A DNA stretch of 36,438 bases, taken from Endozoicomonadaceae bacterium (lineage in GTDB: Bacteria; Pseudomonadota; Gammaproteobacteria; Pseudomonadales; Endozoicomonadaceae). The notes beneath the pieces were generated by a model, which was not told the origin of the DNA, made no database searches, and worked only from the letters and a program-made list of their open reading frames with translations. Positions 1 to 7,985 of this stretch are shown here, piece by piece. The DNA lies in the NCBI GenBank assembly GCA_023146365.1, contig JAGLCE010000079.1, positions 1 through 36,438 of the forward strand, written 5' to 3'. A program made the translations under genes and the position numbers. Position 1 is the stretch's first letter. Every line of letters starts with the position of its first letter.

Positions 1-25
1 TGTGGTTGCCAAAATTATTGAGTGA
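1..25 (+). CDS. tuf: Elongation factor Tu, C-terminal end (partial)
   Basis: The window opens inside a gene whose last codons read VVAKIIE followed by TGA at 23-25. This is the C-terminus of EF-Tu, and the 25 bases are identical to the end of the complete tuf gene at 17644-17668. The tRNA-Trp gene, secE and nusG follow, which is the gammaproteobacterial tufB-trpT-secE-nusG order, so this is the tufB-position copy. EF-Tu delivers aminoacyl-tRNA to the ribosome. Only the stop end is visible, so nothing can be said about the rest of the gene. Confidence 0.93.
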
Positions 26-97
26 CTAAATCTGTTCAATGGTTCTCGGCTAATGTATCATTCATCGCCATGAGCTTTTGGATGTTAGGTTTTATAT

Positions 98-173
98 AGG
101 CTAGTAGCTCAATTGGTAGAGCACCGGTCTCCAAAACCGGGGGTTGGGGGTTCGATTCCCTCCTGGCCTGCCA
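98..173 (+). tRNA. trpT: tRNA-Trp (anticodon CCA)
   Basis: A 76-base cloverleaf with an encoded 3' CCA. The acceptor arms AGGCTAG and CTGGCCT pair fully (one G-U), the D-arm carries AGCTCAATTGGTAGAGC, the anticodon stem CCGGT/ACCGG holds the loop CTCCAAA with anticodon CCA, and the T-arm contains GGTTCGATTCC. It lies between tuf and secE and is probably cotranscribed with them, so it would be cut out of the mRNA. Confidence 0.97.
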
Positions 174-212
174 GCTCCCTTCTTGGGCAGCCTGATTTTG
201 TAGAGATTTTTG

Positions 213-584
213 ATGAGTGGCAAAGTTGATGTTGATAGTGTTGCACGCTTCGACGGCCTGAAATGGGCGGTTGTCATATTACTGATAGCTGTTGCTGTCA
301 GTGGTAATTATTACTTCTTAGCAGAATCTTTATTGTATCGTGTAGTCGGCCTTGTTATTCTGGGTGTTATTGTTGCTTTGACTGCTTTTCAGACTGAAAA
401 AGGCCGAGTATTCTGGGTGTTGCTTAAGGATGCTAAGGCAGAAGTTAGAAAAGTTGTCTGGCCGACGCGTCAGGAAACTGTACAGACCACCATTGTGGTT
501 GTGCTTGTTGTGCTGGTTATGAGCTTTCTGCTTTGGTGTCTTGATTCTTTGCTGGGCTGGCTTGTTAGCAGTCTGATTGGATAA
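213..584 (+). CDS. secE: Protein translocase subunit SecE
   Basis: SecE clamps SecY in the SecYEG inner-membrane channel. The 123-residue product has three hydrophobic segments (about 18-36, 43-59 and 94-113), as in E. coli-type three-helix SecE. The amphipathic hallmark EVRKVVWPTRQETVQTT lies at 77-93, just before the last helix. ATG at 213 is preferred over an in-frame TTG at 210 because MSGK fits the hydrophilic N-terminus better; the upstream ribosome site is weak (AGAG). It follows tRNA-Trp by 39 bases and precedes nusG by 10 bases, so secE-nusG is a two-gene unit. SecY is encoded about 27 kb downstream in the same window. Confidence 0.95.
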   Translation: MSGKVDVDSVARFDGLKWAVVILLIAVAVSGNYYFLAESLLYRVVGLVILGVIVALTAFQTEKGRVFWVLLKDAKAEVRKVVWPTRQETVQTTIVVVLVVLVMSFLLWCLDSLLGWLVSSLIG

Positions 585-594
585 GGGTTGAAGG

Positions 595-1128
595 ATGGCT
601 AAGCGTTGGTATGTTGTGCATGCGTATTCCGGCTTCGAAAAGAAGGTAATGCATTTCTTGATGGAGCGTGTGAAGCAGTATGAAATGGAAGAGCTGTTCG
701 GTGATATTTTTGTTCCCACTGAAGAAGTGGTTGAAATCAAGGATGGTCAGAAACGCAAAAGTACACGTAAGTTCTTTCCTGGCTATGTGCTTGTTCAAAT
801 GGAAATGAATGAAGATAGCTGGCATTTGGTTAAAAATACGCCTCGCGTGCTTGGCTTTATTGGTGGTACGACAGAGAAGCCTGCACCCATCACTCAAAAA
901 GATGCTGATGCAATTCTGCAGCGTGTTCAGGATGGTGTTGACAAGCCTAAGCCGAAGACGTTGTTTGAACCAGGTGAAATGGTTCGTGTTATTGAAGGTC
1001 CATTTGTTGATTTTAATGGTGTTGTGGAAGAGGTCAATTACGTGAAAAGCAAGCTTCATGTTGCTGTTACGATTTTTGGTCGTTCAACGCCGGTCGAGTT
1101 GGATTTTAGTCAAGTCGAAAAAAGTTGA
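595..1128 (+). CDS. nusG: Transcription termination/antitermination protein NusG
   Basis: NusG binds RNA polymerase, reduces pausing, and links it to Rho or to ribosomal S10. The 177-residue protein has the usual length. The NGN domain starts with WYVVHAYSG (5-13) and contains the conserved FFPGYVLVQM (60-69). A KOW domain follows at about 126-150 (GEMVRVIEGPFVDFNG). The start is supported by GAAGG shortly before the ATG. It lies 10 bases after secE and is followed by a 124-base gap before rplK, where a separate rplK promoter could lie, although I could not identify a convincing one. Confidence 0.97.
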   Translation: MAKRWYVVHAYSGFEKKVMHFLMERVKQYEMEELFGDIFVPTEEVVEIKDGQKRKSTRKFFPGYVLVQMEMNEDSWHLVKNTPRVLGFIGGTTEKPAPITQKDADAILQRVQDGVDKPKPKTLFEPGEMVRVIEGPFVDFNGVVEEVNYVKSKLHVAVTIFGRSTPVELDFSQVEKS

Positions 1129-1252
1129 TTGTGGTTTCTGTGCTGTCTTGTGTGGTACAAGAATTTTATTTCTGGATGTTTCATCTGGAATGTTAGCGAA
1201 TGGGAAGCTGTTGCATTTCATGTGATGGCGATTGACCCGAAAAGAGGTTGTA

Positions 1253-1687
1253 ATGGCTAAGAAAGTAGAAGCTTATATCAAGCTCCAAATCGCCGCCGGT
1301 AAGGCGAATCCTAGTCCGCCTGTTGGCCCTGCACTGGGGCAACATGGTGTTAATATAATGGAGTTTTGTAAGGCATTTAACGCCAAGACCGACAGCCTTG
1401 AGAAAGGTATGCCAACTCCGGTGGTTATCACTGTGTATGGTGATCGCAGTTTCACCTTTGAGATCAAGACTCCGCCTGCAGCTGTTTTGCTGATGAAGGC
1501 GTTGAATTTGAAGAAAGGTTCCGGTCGTCCTAATACTGAGAAGGTTGGTACCGTCACTCGTGAGCAGCTACTAGAAATTGCCAAGGTCAAGGAGCCTGAT
1601 CTGACCGCTGGTGACGAAGATGCTGCTATTCGCACCATCGCTGGAAGTGCCCGAAGCATGGGCTTGAATGTGGAGGGTGTGAAGTAA
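1253..1687 (+). CDS. rplK: 50S ribosomal protein L11
   Basis: L11 forms the GTPase-associated centre with 23S rRNA and is needed for RelA activation on stalled ribosomes. The 144-residue product begins MAKKVEAYIKLQ. It has the proline-rich N-terminal segment PSPPVGPALGQHGVNI (21-36), the target of thiostrepton-type drugs, and the C-terminal rRNA-binding segment GSARSMGLNVEG. An in-frame upstream start at 1232 would add seven residues, but ATG 1253, preceded by AAAGAGGT, matches the family N-terminus. The stop TAA overlaps the rplA start by one base (TAATG), which implies translational coupling. An L1-binding autoregulatory site is expected upstream but I could not locate it. Confidence 0.97.
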   Translation: MAKKVEAYIKLQIAAGKANPSPPVGPALGQHGVNIMEFCKAFNAKTDSLEKGMPTPVVITVYGDRSFTFEIKTPPAAVLLMKALNLKKGSGRPNTEKVGTVTREQLLEIAKVKEPDLTAGDEDAAIRTIAGSARSMGLNVEGVK

Positions 1688-2382
1688 TGGCCAAACTGAC
1701 CAAGCGTGCAAGGCTAATTGCTGAAAAAGTCGACAGCACTAAGTCTTACGGTTTTGAAGATGCTGCTAACCTATTAAAAGTTTTGCCTGTTGCAAAATTC
1801 AAAGAGTCTATTGATATTGCTGTAAATCTTGGGGTTGATCCTCGTAAATCCGATCAGGTTGTTCGTGGTTCTACTGTGTTGCCTAACGGTACCGGTAAAG
1901 ATGTCCGCGTGGCAGTATTTGCCCGAGGTGCCAATGCAGATGCGGCTCGTGCTGCGGGTGCAGAGCTAGTTGGTATGGAAGATCTGGCAGAGCAGATCAA
2001 GGCGGGTGAAATGAATTTCGATGTTGTTATTGCATCTCCTGATGCCATGCGCGTTGTGGGTCAGTTGGGCCAGATTTTGGGTCCTCGTGGTTTGATGCCT
2101 AATCCGAAAGTGGGCACTGTAACGCCTAACGTTGCTGAGGCGACCAAAAATGCCAAGATGGGCCAGGTTCGCTACCGTACTGACAAAAATGGGATTATTC
2201 ACACGTCTGTCGGTAGGATTGATTTTGAGTCGGGCTCTTTGAAGCAGAATGTTGAAACGTTATTGGTGGATTTAAAGAAGCTGAAGCCTTCTGCTTCCAA
2301 AGGTGTTTATGTTAAGAAGGTGACCCTGTCTTCTACTATGGGACCTGGTTTGGTGATTGATCAGGCCAGCCTTGATTTTTAA
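1687..2382 (+). CDS. rplA: 50S ribosomal protein L1
   Basis: L1 forms the mobile stalk at the E site, binds 23S rRNA helices 76-78, and represses its own L11-L1 mRNA in enterobacteria. The product has 231 residues, close to the 234 of E. coli. Diagnostic stretches are the PRGLMPNPKVGTVT segment in the middle of the protein and the C-terminal TLSSTMGPGLVID. The start codon overlaps the rplK stop, so the two genes are coupled. It is followed by a 227-base structured interval before rplJ, which separates the L11 and L10 transcription units. Confidence 0.97.
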   Translation: MAKLTKRARLIAEKVDSTKSYGFEDAANLLKVLPVAKFKESIDIAVNLGVDPRKSDQVVRGSTVLPNGTGKDVRVAVFARGANADAARAAGAELVGMEDLAEQIKAGEMNFDVVIASPDAMRVVGQLGQILGPRGLMPNPKVGTVTPNVAEATKNAKMGQVRYRTDKNGIIHTSVGRIDFESGSLKQNVETLLVDLKKLKPSASKGVYVKKVTLSSTMGPGLVIDQASLDF

Positions 2383-2428
2383 TTTGAGTGTTGTGATGAG
2401 TCTTTGATTTGTCGCTTCTACTTAGCAG

Positions 2429-2545
2429 TCTTTGGGGTCCTCGTAATGAGGGGGCTGTCAAAGATCGCAGGTGCGGATAGTTTCTATTTGCTTAATTTCC
2501 TGCGTAGACGGTGAATTGATTGTTCTACAATTAACCCATCACCGT
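2429..2545 (+). promoter_or_regulatory. Structured leader before rplJ, likely L10(L12) autoregulatory element
   Basis: Three consecutive inverted repeats fill the rplA-rplJ interval. TCTTTG (2429-2434) pairs with CAAAGA (2459-2464) and encloses CCTC/GAGG around the loop GTAAT. CGCAGG (2466-2471) pairs with CCTGCG (2499-2504). ACGGTGA (2508-2514) pairs with TCACCGT (2539-2545). In E. coli the same position holds the mRNA site where the L10-L12 complex represses rplJL translation. The G-rich internal loop of the first helix could be a kink-turn-like site. The assignment to L10 is by position; the pairing is seen directly. Confidence 0.5.
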
Positions 2546-2609
2546 GTTTGAATGTGTCTTTTACATCGTTGAAAGATGTTCTGTTCTATAGAGAATTGGA
2601 GTAAAGCCA

Positions 2610-3137
2610 ATGGCGTTAGGTCTCGAAGACAAGAAGGCGATTGTCGCCGAAGTCGGCGAGGTTGCCCAAAAGGCTTTGTCGGCTGTAATCGCAGATTACC
2701 GTGGTCTGACTGTAGGCCAGATGACCTCTCTTCGCAGGCAAGCTCGTGAAGGTGGCGTATACCTGAGGGTGGTACGTAACACACTGGCTCGCCGTGCGGT
2801 TGAAGGCACTGAATACGAGTGTCTGAAAGAGGCTTTGATTGGTCCTACAGTTCTGGCTTTTTCTCAAGAAGATCCGGGTGCGGCGGCTCGATTGCTGCAG
2901 GATTTTTCCAAAGAAAACAAAAAACTGGAAATTAAGGCACTGTCCATTGGAGGTCAATTGCTCGATGCTGAGCAAGTTGATGTCTTGGCTAAGATGCCTA
3001 CTCTGGATCAGGCTCGTGCGATGCTGATGAGCGTAATGATTGCACCGGTAACCAAGCTAGCTAGAACTCTGAACGAGTTCCCGTTGCGTATTACCCGTGT
3101 AATGGCAGCTGTTGCCGATCAGAAGAAAGCCTCTTGA
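2610..3137 (+). CDS. rplJ: 50S ribosomal protein L10
   Basis: L10 anchors L7/L12 dimers to the ribosome to form the stalk that recruits translation factors. The 175-residue product has the N-terminal rRNA-binding domain (KAIVAEVGEVAQKA, ADYRGLTVGQMTSLR, then VVRNTLARRAVEG) and the C-terminal helix that holds L12 dimers. Its length is slightly above the 165 of E. coli. The start is preceded by GGAGTAAAGCCA. It is followed by rplL after 70 bases. Control is likely through the structured leader at 2429-2545. Confidence 0.97.
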   Translation: MALGLEDKKAIVAEVGEVAQKALSAVIADYRGLTVGQMTSLRRQAREGGVYLRVVRNTLARRAVEGTEYECLKEALIGPTVLAFSQEDPGAAARLLQDFSKENKKLEIKALSIGGQLLDAEQVDVLAKMPTLDQARAMLMSVMIAPVTKLARTLNEFPLRITRVMAAVADQKKAS

Positions 3138-3207
3138 TCTTATTGATCGTCTGCTTTCTTAATTTATGTGTTTTTGGTTTCACCTTACAGAATTTTGGAG
3201 TTTAAAA

Positions 3208-3585
3208 ATGGCTCTGTCTAAAGACGATATCCTGAATGCCATCGCTGAAATGAGCGTTATGGAAGTAGTTCAGCTGGTTGAAGCTATGGAGGAGAAGTTC
3301 GGTGTCAGCGCACAAGCTGCCGTTGCCGTTGCTGCTGCTCCTGCTGGCGCTGGCGCCGCTGCTATTGAAGAGCAAACGGAATTTGACGTGATTTTGGTTG
3401 CTGTTGGCGAAAAGAAAGTTAATGTGATCAAGGTTGTTCGTAGTGCTATCGGTTTGGGCTTGAAGGAAGCTAAGGTGTTGGTGGACGGCGCTCCGGCTCC
3501 TGTAAAGGAGGGTGCGTCCAAAGAAGAGGCTGAAAGTTTGAAAAAATCACTGGAAGAAGCCGGTGCTTCTGTAGAAATTAAGTAA
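3208..3585 (+). CDS. rplL: 50S ribosomal protein L7/L12
   Basis: L7/L12 is the multicopy stalk protein that contacts EF-Tu, EF-G, IF2 and RF3. The 125-residue product has an N-terminal dimerisation domain (ALSKDDILNAIAEMSVMEV), an alanine-rich hinge at about 38-53, and the C-terminal factor-binding domain with GLGLKEAKVLVDGAPAPVKEG. Departures from the E. coli form include VIKVVRSAIGLGLK in place of VIKAVRGATGLGLK. ATG 3208 sits after TTTTGGAGTTTAAAA, a good ribosome site. An in-frame codon upstream at 3166 is rejected because it would add 14 residues unlike the family N-terminus. Confidence 0.97.
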   Translation: MALSKDDILNAIAEMSVMEVVQLVEAMEEKFGVSAQAAVAVAAAPAGAGAAAIEEQTEFDVILVAVGEKKVNVIKVVRSAIGLGLKEAKVLVDGAPAPVKEGASKEEAESLKKSLEEAGASVEIK

Positions 3586-3630
3586 TTTCAGCATTGATTT
3601 TTTTCAGGCTTGTTGCATAATTGACCGGAT

Positions 3631-3802
3631 GGCTGGTGTCCAAGGATCCCAGCCTCTTTCCGTTGTATGAGCCATAGCTTTTATGCCCGTATGATTCGAC
3701 CTGATTAAAGCGTTATGGGTTGTAAAAGTCAAAGAATGGTTATCATCAAACGTTAACGATGATAGGCTGTTCGCCTTCATGCGTTCTCGTGACTCCGGAG
3801 TC
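3631..3802 (+). promoter_or_regulatory. Structured rplL-rpoB intercistronic region, possible attenuator or RNase III site
   Basis: The 262-base gap between rplL and rpoB contains three symmetric elements. GGCTGG (3631-3636) and CCAGCC (3649-3654) form a hairpin followed by the pyrimidine run TCTTTCC. TATCATC (3741-3747) and GATGATA (3758-3764) form a second hairpin. GACTCCGGAGTC (3791-3802) is a perfect 12-base palindrome. In E. coli this interval carries a partial terminator and an RNase III processing hairpin that lower rpoB relative to rplL. The function here is inferred from position. Confidence 0.4.
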
Positions 3803-3847
3803 GGTGATCCACGACACAACCGCAGATGACCTAGCTGGGGAATGCTG

Positions 3848-6800
3848 ATGGCTTACTCGTATACAGAGAAAAAACGTATCCGCAAGGAATTTAGTAAATT
3901 GCCGCACGTCATAGACGTGCCGTATTTACTAGCAATTCAGTTGGATTCTTACCAGAAATTTTTGCAGGCAGGCAAAAAGGCGGATGCGAGAGATGATATC
4001 GGCTTGCATGCGGCTTTCAAGTCTGTTTTTCCAGTTGTCAGCTATTCCGGTAATGCTGCTCTAGAATACGTTGGTTACCGGCTGGGCACGTTCTCCTTTG
4101 ATGTTAATGAATGCCAGTTACGCGGGATTACTTATGCAGTCCCTCTGCGTGTAAAGGTTCGTCTGATAATTTATGATAAGGAGAGCGCTAACAAGGCGAT
4201 CAAAGATATCAAGGAGCAGGAAGTGTATATGGGCGAAATACCGCTCATGACTAAAAACGGTACTTTCGTAATTAATGGTACCGAACGTGTGGTTGTATCT
4301 CAGCTGCATCGTTCCCCTGGCGTCTTTTTTGATAACGATCGCGGAAAGACGCATTCGTCCGGCAAGCTGTTGTACTCTGCACGGGTTATTCCTTACCGTG
4401 GTTCTTGGTTGGACTTCGAATTCGATGTTAAGGACATTTTGTATGTTCGTATTGATCGTCGCCGGAAACTGCCTGCAACGATTTTGCTGCGTGCGCTGAA
4501 ATTCACGTCGGAAGAAATTCTAGGTATATTCTTCGAGGTCGGCGAATACAAAATTTCCAGTAAAGGTATCTCCTTTGATCTGATCCCTGAGCGTCTGCGT
4601 GGCGAGGCTGCGATTTTTGATATCAAGGATCAGGACGGCAACGTCGTTGTCGAACAGGGTCGCCGCATGACTGCGCAGTATATCCGGCGGTTGAAGAAAG
4701 CCAAGATCAAAAAAATTGATGCGCCGATTGAGTACTTGCTAGGAAAAGTGTTAGCCAAGCCGGTTATTCATAAGGCCACTGGTGAGATTCTGGCAGAGTG
4801 TAATACTGAAATTACACTTGAATTGTATGAGCAATTTCTGGCGGCTTCTGTCAAGCGTGTTGAGGTTATCTACACGAACGAACTGGATTGTGGTGCCTAT
4901 CTTTCTGATACATTGAAAGCAGATTCAACCACCACCCCTATCGAAGCACTGGTCGAAATTTACCGCATGATGCGCCCTGGTGAGCCGCCGACCAAGGACG
5001 CCGCCGAGCATCTGTTCAAAAATCTGTTCTTCACTGCTGAGCGTTATGATCTTTCTGCTGTTGGCCGTATGAAGTTCAATCGCCGTATGAGTTGCGACAG
5101 TGACGAAGGTTCTGGTGTTCTCGAAAATGACGACATCATTGCTGTTATGAAAACGTTGGTCGGTATCCGGAATGGTCATGGTATCTGTGATGACATTGAT
5201 CATTTGGGTAACCGTCGTGTGCGTTCTGTTGGTGAAATGGCTGAAAACCAGTTTCGCGTTGGTTTGGTGCGTGTCGAGCGTGCAGTACGTGAGCGTCTTT
5301 CTATGGCAGAAAGCGAAGGCCTGATGCCACAAGATTTGATTAATGCCAAACCAGTTGCTGCTGCGATCAAGGAGTTCTTCGGTTCCAGTCAGTTGTCCCA
5401 GTTTATGGATCAAAATAATCCACTGTCCGAGATTACACACAAGCGTCGTGTATCTGCGCTGGGGCCGGGTGGTTTGACCCGTGAGCGTGCCGGCTTCGAA
5501 GTTCGAGACGTTCATCCAACCCATTATGGTCGTGTATGCCCTGTTGAGACGCCTGAAGGCCCAAATATCGGTCTGATCAACTCGCTGGCAACTTATGCTT
5601 GCGTCAACAGTTACGGTTTTCTGGAGTCTCCGTATCGTAAAGTTATCGACGGTAAGGTAACGGATGAGATTAAATATTTGTCAGCTATTGAAGAAGGCGA
5701 ATATGTTATCGCACAGGCCAGTGCAATAATGGATGAAAATAATTGCCTGATTGAAGAGCTGGTTAACGTCCGTTATCGTAATGAATTTACACTGATGATG
5801 CCGGATCAGATCAACTACATGGATGTATCATCACGTCAGATGGTTTCCGTAGCCGCTTCGCTGATTCCGTTCCTCGAGCACGATGATGCTAACCGAGCCT
5901 TGATGGGATCGAACATGCAGCGTCAGGCGGTTCCAACCTTGCGTGCCGACAAACCATTGGTCGGTACCGGCATGGAGCGTAACGTTGCCCGTGATTCCGG
6001 TGTTTGTGTGGTAGCTAGGTGCGGAGGTGTGGTTGATAGTGTTGATGCTTCCCGAATCGTGATTCGTGTTAACGAATCGGAGCTGATGCCTGGTGATATT
6101 GGTGTTGATATTTATGCGCTGATTAAATATACCCGTTCTAATCAGAACACTTGTATCAATCAGCGTGCTTTGGTCAAGAAGGGGGATGTGATTGCGCGTA
6201 ATGATATTCTAGCGGATGGCCCTTCTATTGATATTGGTGAGTTGGCTCTAGGTCAGAATATGCGTGTCGCATTCATGCCTTGGAACGGATACAACTTCGA
6301 GGACTCCATTTTGGTGTCCGAGCGAGTGGTTCAGGAAGACCGCTTTACTACGATCCACATTCAGGAGTTGGCCTGTGTGGCTCGTGATACTAGGTTGGGC
6401 TCTGAAGAAGTGACTTCGGATATACCCAACGTCGGTGAGTCTGCCCTGGGCAAGTTGGATGAATCTGGTATTGTTTATGTGGGTGCGGAAGTTGAAGCGG
6501 GCGATATTTTGGTCGGTAAGGTTACACCAAAAGATGAAACCCAGCTGACACCGGAAGAAAAATTGCTGCGAGCCATTTTTGGTGAAAAAGCGTCTGACGT
6601 TAAAGATACCTCATTGCGTGTTCCCGCCAGTGTTAAAGGGACAATCCTTGATGTTCAGGTCTTTAGTCGTGATGGTCTAGAGAAAGATGCTCGTGCGCTC
6701 TCTATCGAAAAGCAGCAACTCGACGAAATCCGTAAGGACTTGAATGAAGAGTTTCGAATTGTTGAATTTGATACGTTTTCCCGTCTGCGCAGGGCACTGG

Positions 6801-7924
6801 TTGGTCAAAAGGTAGATCGTGGCTCATCTCTGTCTAAGGGTGACAGCATCTCTGATGAATACCTAAATGGCATTGAGCATGAGCAGTGGTTTAAGTTGGT
6901 GATGGCGAACGAGGCTCTGAACGAGCAGCTGGATAATGCACAAAAGCAGTTGATTGATTTGCGTGAACAGCTGGATGATCGTTTCAAGGACAAGAAGAAA
7001 AAGCTGGAGACCAGTGATGACATGGCACCTGGTGTGCTGAAAATCGTTAAGGTTTATCTGGCGATCAAGCGTCGCATTCAGCCGGGTGATAAAATGGCTG
7101 GCCGTCACGGTAACAAAGGTGTTATCTCCATCGTTATGCCGGTGGAAGATATGCCTTATGATGAGCAGGGTAATCCTGTTGATATCGTTCTGAATCCGCT
7201 GGGTGTTCCGTCGCGGATGAATGTTGGTCAAGTTCTGGAAACTCACTTGGGTGCGGCAGCGAAAGGTTTAGGTGTCAAGATCAATCGTATGATCGAGGCT
7301 CAGAAGGCTGTTGCTGATATCCGAGCGTTTCTGAATCAAATCTATAATGGTGTGGCTGGTCATGCGAAGGTTGATCTGGATAGCTTCTCTGATCAGGAGA
7401 TCATGGAACTTGCCAATAACCTGCGTGGCGGCGTTCCGATGGCAACTGCTGTATTTGATGGTGCCAAAGAGGCTGAAATCAAAGAGTTGCTGCGTCTGGC
7501 AGATCTGAGCGAAAGTGGACAGTGTGTTCTGTTTGATGGCCGTAGTGGTAATCAGTTTGAGCGTCAGGTAACTGTGGGTTACATGTACATGCTGAAGTTG
7601 AATCATTTGGTGGATGACAAGATGCATGCTCGTTCTACGGGTTCGTACTCTTTGGTTACCCAACAGCCGTTGGGTGGTAAGGCGCAGTTCGGTGGTCAGC
7701 GCTTTGGTGAGATGGAGGTTTGGGCGTTGGAAGCCTACGGTGCTGCTTATACACTCCAGGAGATGTTGACCGTTAAATCTGATGATGTTGCTGGTCGTAC
7801 CAAAATGTATAAAAATATTGTTGATGGTGATTACCGAATGGAAGCGGGTATGCCAGAGTCTTTTAATGTTCTGGTTAAAGAAATTCGTTCACTGGGCATT
7901 GATATCGAACTCGAAGCTGAATAA
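3848..7924 (+). CDS. rpoB: DNA-directed RNA polymerase subunit beta
   Basis: Beta is one of the two catalytic-core subunits of RNA polymerase. The product has 1358 residues (E. coli 1342) and begins MAYSYTEKKRIRKEF. The rifampicin region reads FGSSQLSQFMDQNNPLSEIT from residue 511, offset by +5 from E. coli. D521, H531 and S536 correspond to D516, H526 and S531, all in the drug-sensitive state. GDKMAGRHGNKGV and the C-terminal EMEVWALEAYGAAYTLQEML are intact. ATG 3848 is chosen over ATG 3842 because TGGGGA lies six bases before it and the N-terminus matches the family. It is cotranscribed with rpoC 61 bases downstream. Confidence 0.98.
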   Translation: MAYSYTEKKRIRKEFSKLPHVIDVPYLLAIQLDSYQKFLQAGKKADARDDIGLHAAFKSVFPVVSYSGNAALEYVGYRLGTFSFDVNECQLRGITYAVPLRVKVRLIIYDKESANKAIKDIKEQEVYMGEIPLMTKNGTFVINGTERVVVSQLHRSPGVFFDNDRGKTHSSGKLLYSARVIPYRGSWLDFEFDVKDILYVRIDRRRKLPATILLRALKFTSEEILGIFFEVGEYKISSKGISFDLIPERLRGEAAIFDIKDQDGNVVVEQGRRMTAQYIRRLKKAKIKKIDAPIEYLLGKVLAKPVIHKATGEILAECNTEITLELYEQFLAASVKRVEVIYTNELDCGAYLSDTLKADSTTTPIEALVEIYRMMRPGEPPTKDAAEHLFKNLFFTAERYDLSAVGRMKFNRRMSCDSDEGSGVLENDDIIAVMKTLVGIRNGHGICDDIDHLGNRRVRSVGEMAENQFRVGLVRVERAVRERLSMAESEGLMPQDLINAKPVAAAIKEFFGSSQLSQFMDQNNPLSEITHKRRVSALGPGGLTRERAGFEVRDVHPTHYGRVCPVETPEGPNIGLINSLATYACVNSYGFLESPYRKVIDGKVTDEIKYLSAIEEGEYVIAQASAIMDENNCLIEELVNVRYRNEFTLMMPDQINYMDVSSRQMVSVAASLIPFLEHDDANRALMGSNMQRQAVPTLRADKPLVGTGMERNVARDSGVCVVARCGGVVDSVDASRIVIRVNESELMPGDIGVDIYALIKYTRSNQNTCINQRALVKKGDVIARNDILADGPSIDIGELALGQNMRVAFMPWNGYNFEDSILVSERVVQEDRFTTIHIQELACVARDTRLGSEEVTSDIPNVGESALGKLDESGIVYVGAEVEAGDILVGKVTPKDETQLTPEEKLLRAIFGEKASDVKDTSLRVPASVKGTILDVQVFSRDGLEKDARALSIEKQQLDEIRKDLNEEFRIVEFDTFSRLRRALVGQKVDRGSSLSKGDSISDEYLNGIEHEQWFKLVMANEALNEQLDNAQKQLIDLREQLDDRFKDKKKKLETSDDMAPGVLKIVKVYLAIKRRIQPGDKMAGRHGNKGVISIVMPVEDMPYDEQGNPVDIVLNPLGVPSRMNVGQVLETHLGAAAKGLGVKINRMIEAQKAVADIRAFLNQIYNGVAGHAKVDLDSFSDQEIMELANNLRGGVPMATAVFDGAKEAEIKELLRLADLSESGQCVLFDGRSGNQFERQVTVGYMYMLKLNHLVDDKMHARSTGSYSLVTQQPLGGKAQFGGQRFGEMEVWALEAYGAAYTLQEMLTVKSDDVAGRTKMYKNIVDGDYRMEAGMPESFNVLVKEIRSLGIDIELEAE

Positions 7925-7985
7925 TCAGGCTAAGGGGTTAATAGCGGCTGGGTCATTGACCCGCCTGCTTCCGTGAGGAGACGCA

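Noticed and set aside
565..1059. Minus-strand open frame of 164 codons over nusG
   Set aside because: Antisense to a conserved gene, no recognisable domain and no promoter or ribosome site.
1156..1161. Extended -10-like TGGTACAAG before rplK
   Set aside because: No acceptable -35 at 16-18 bases; the putative rplK promoter could not be identified.
4925..5524. Minus-strand open frame of 199 codons inside rpoB
   Set aside because: Antisense to conserved rpoB codons; its composition follows from the complementary codon usage.
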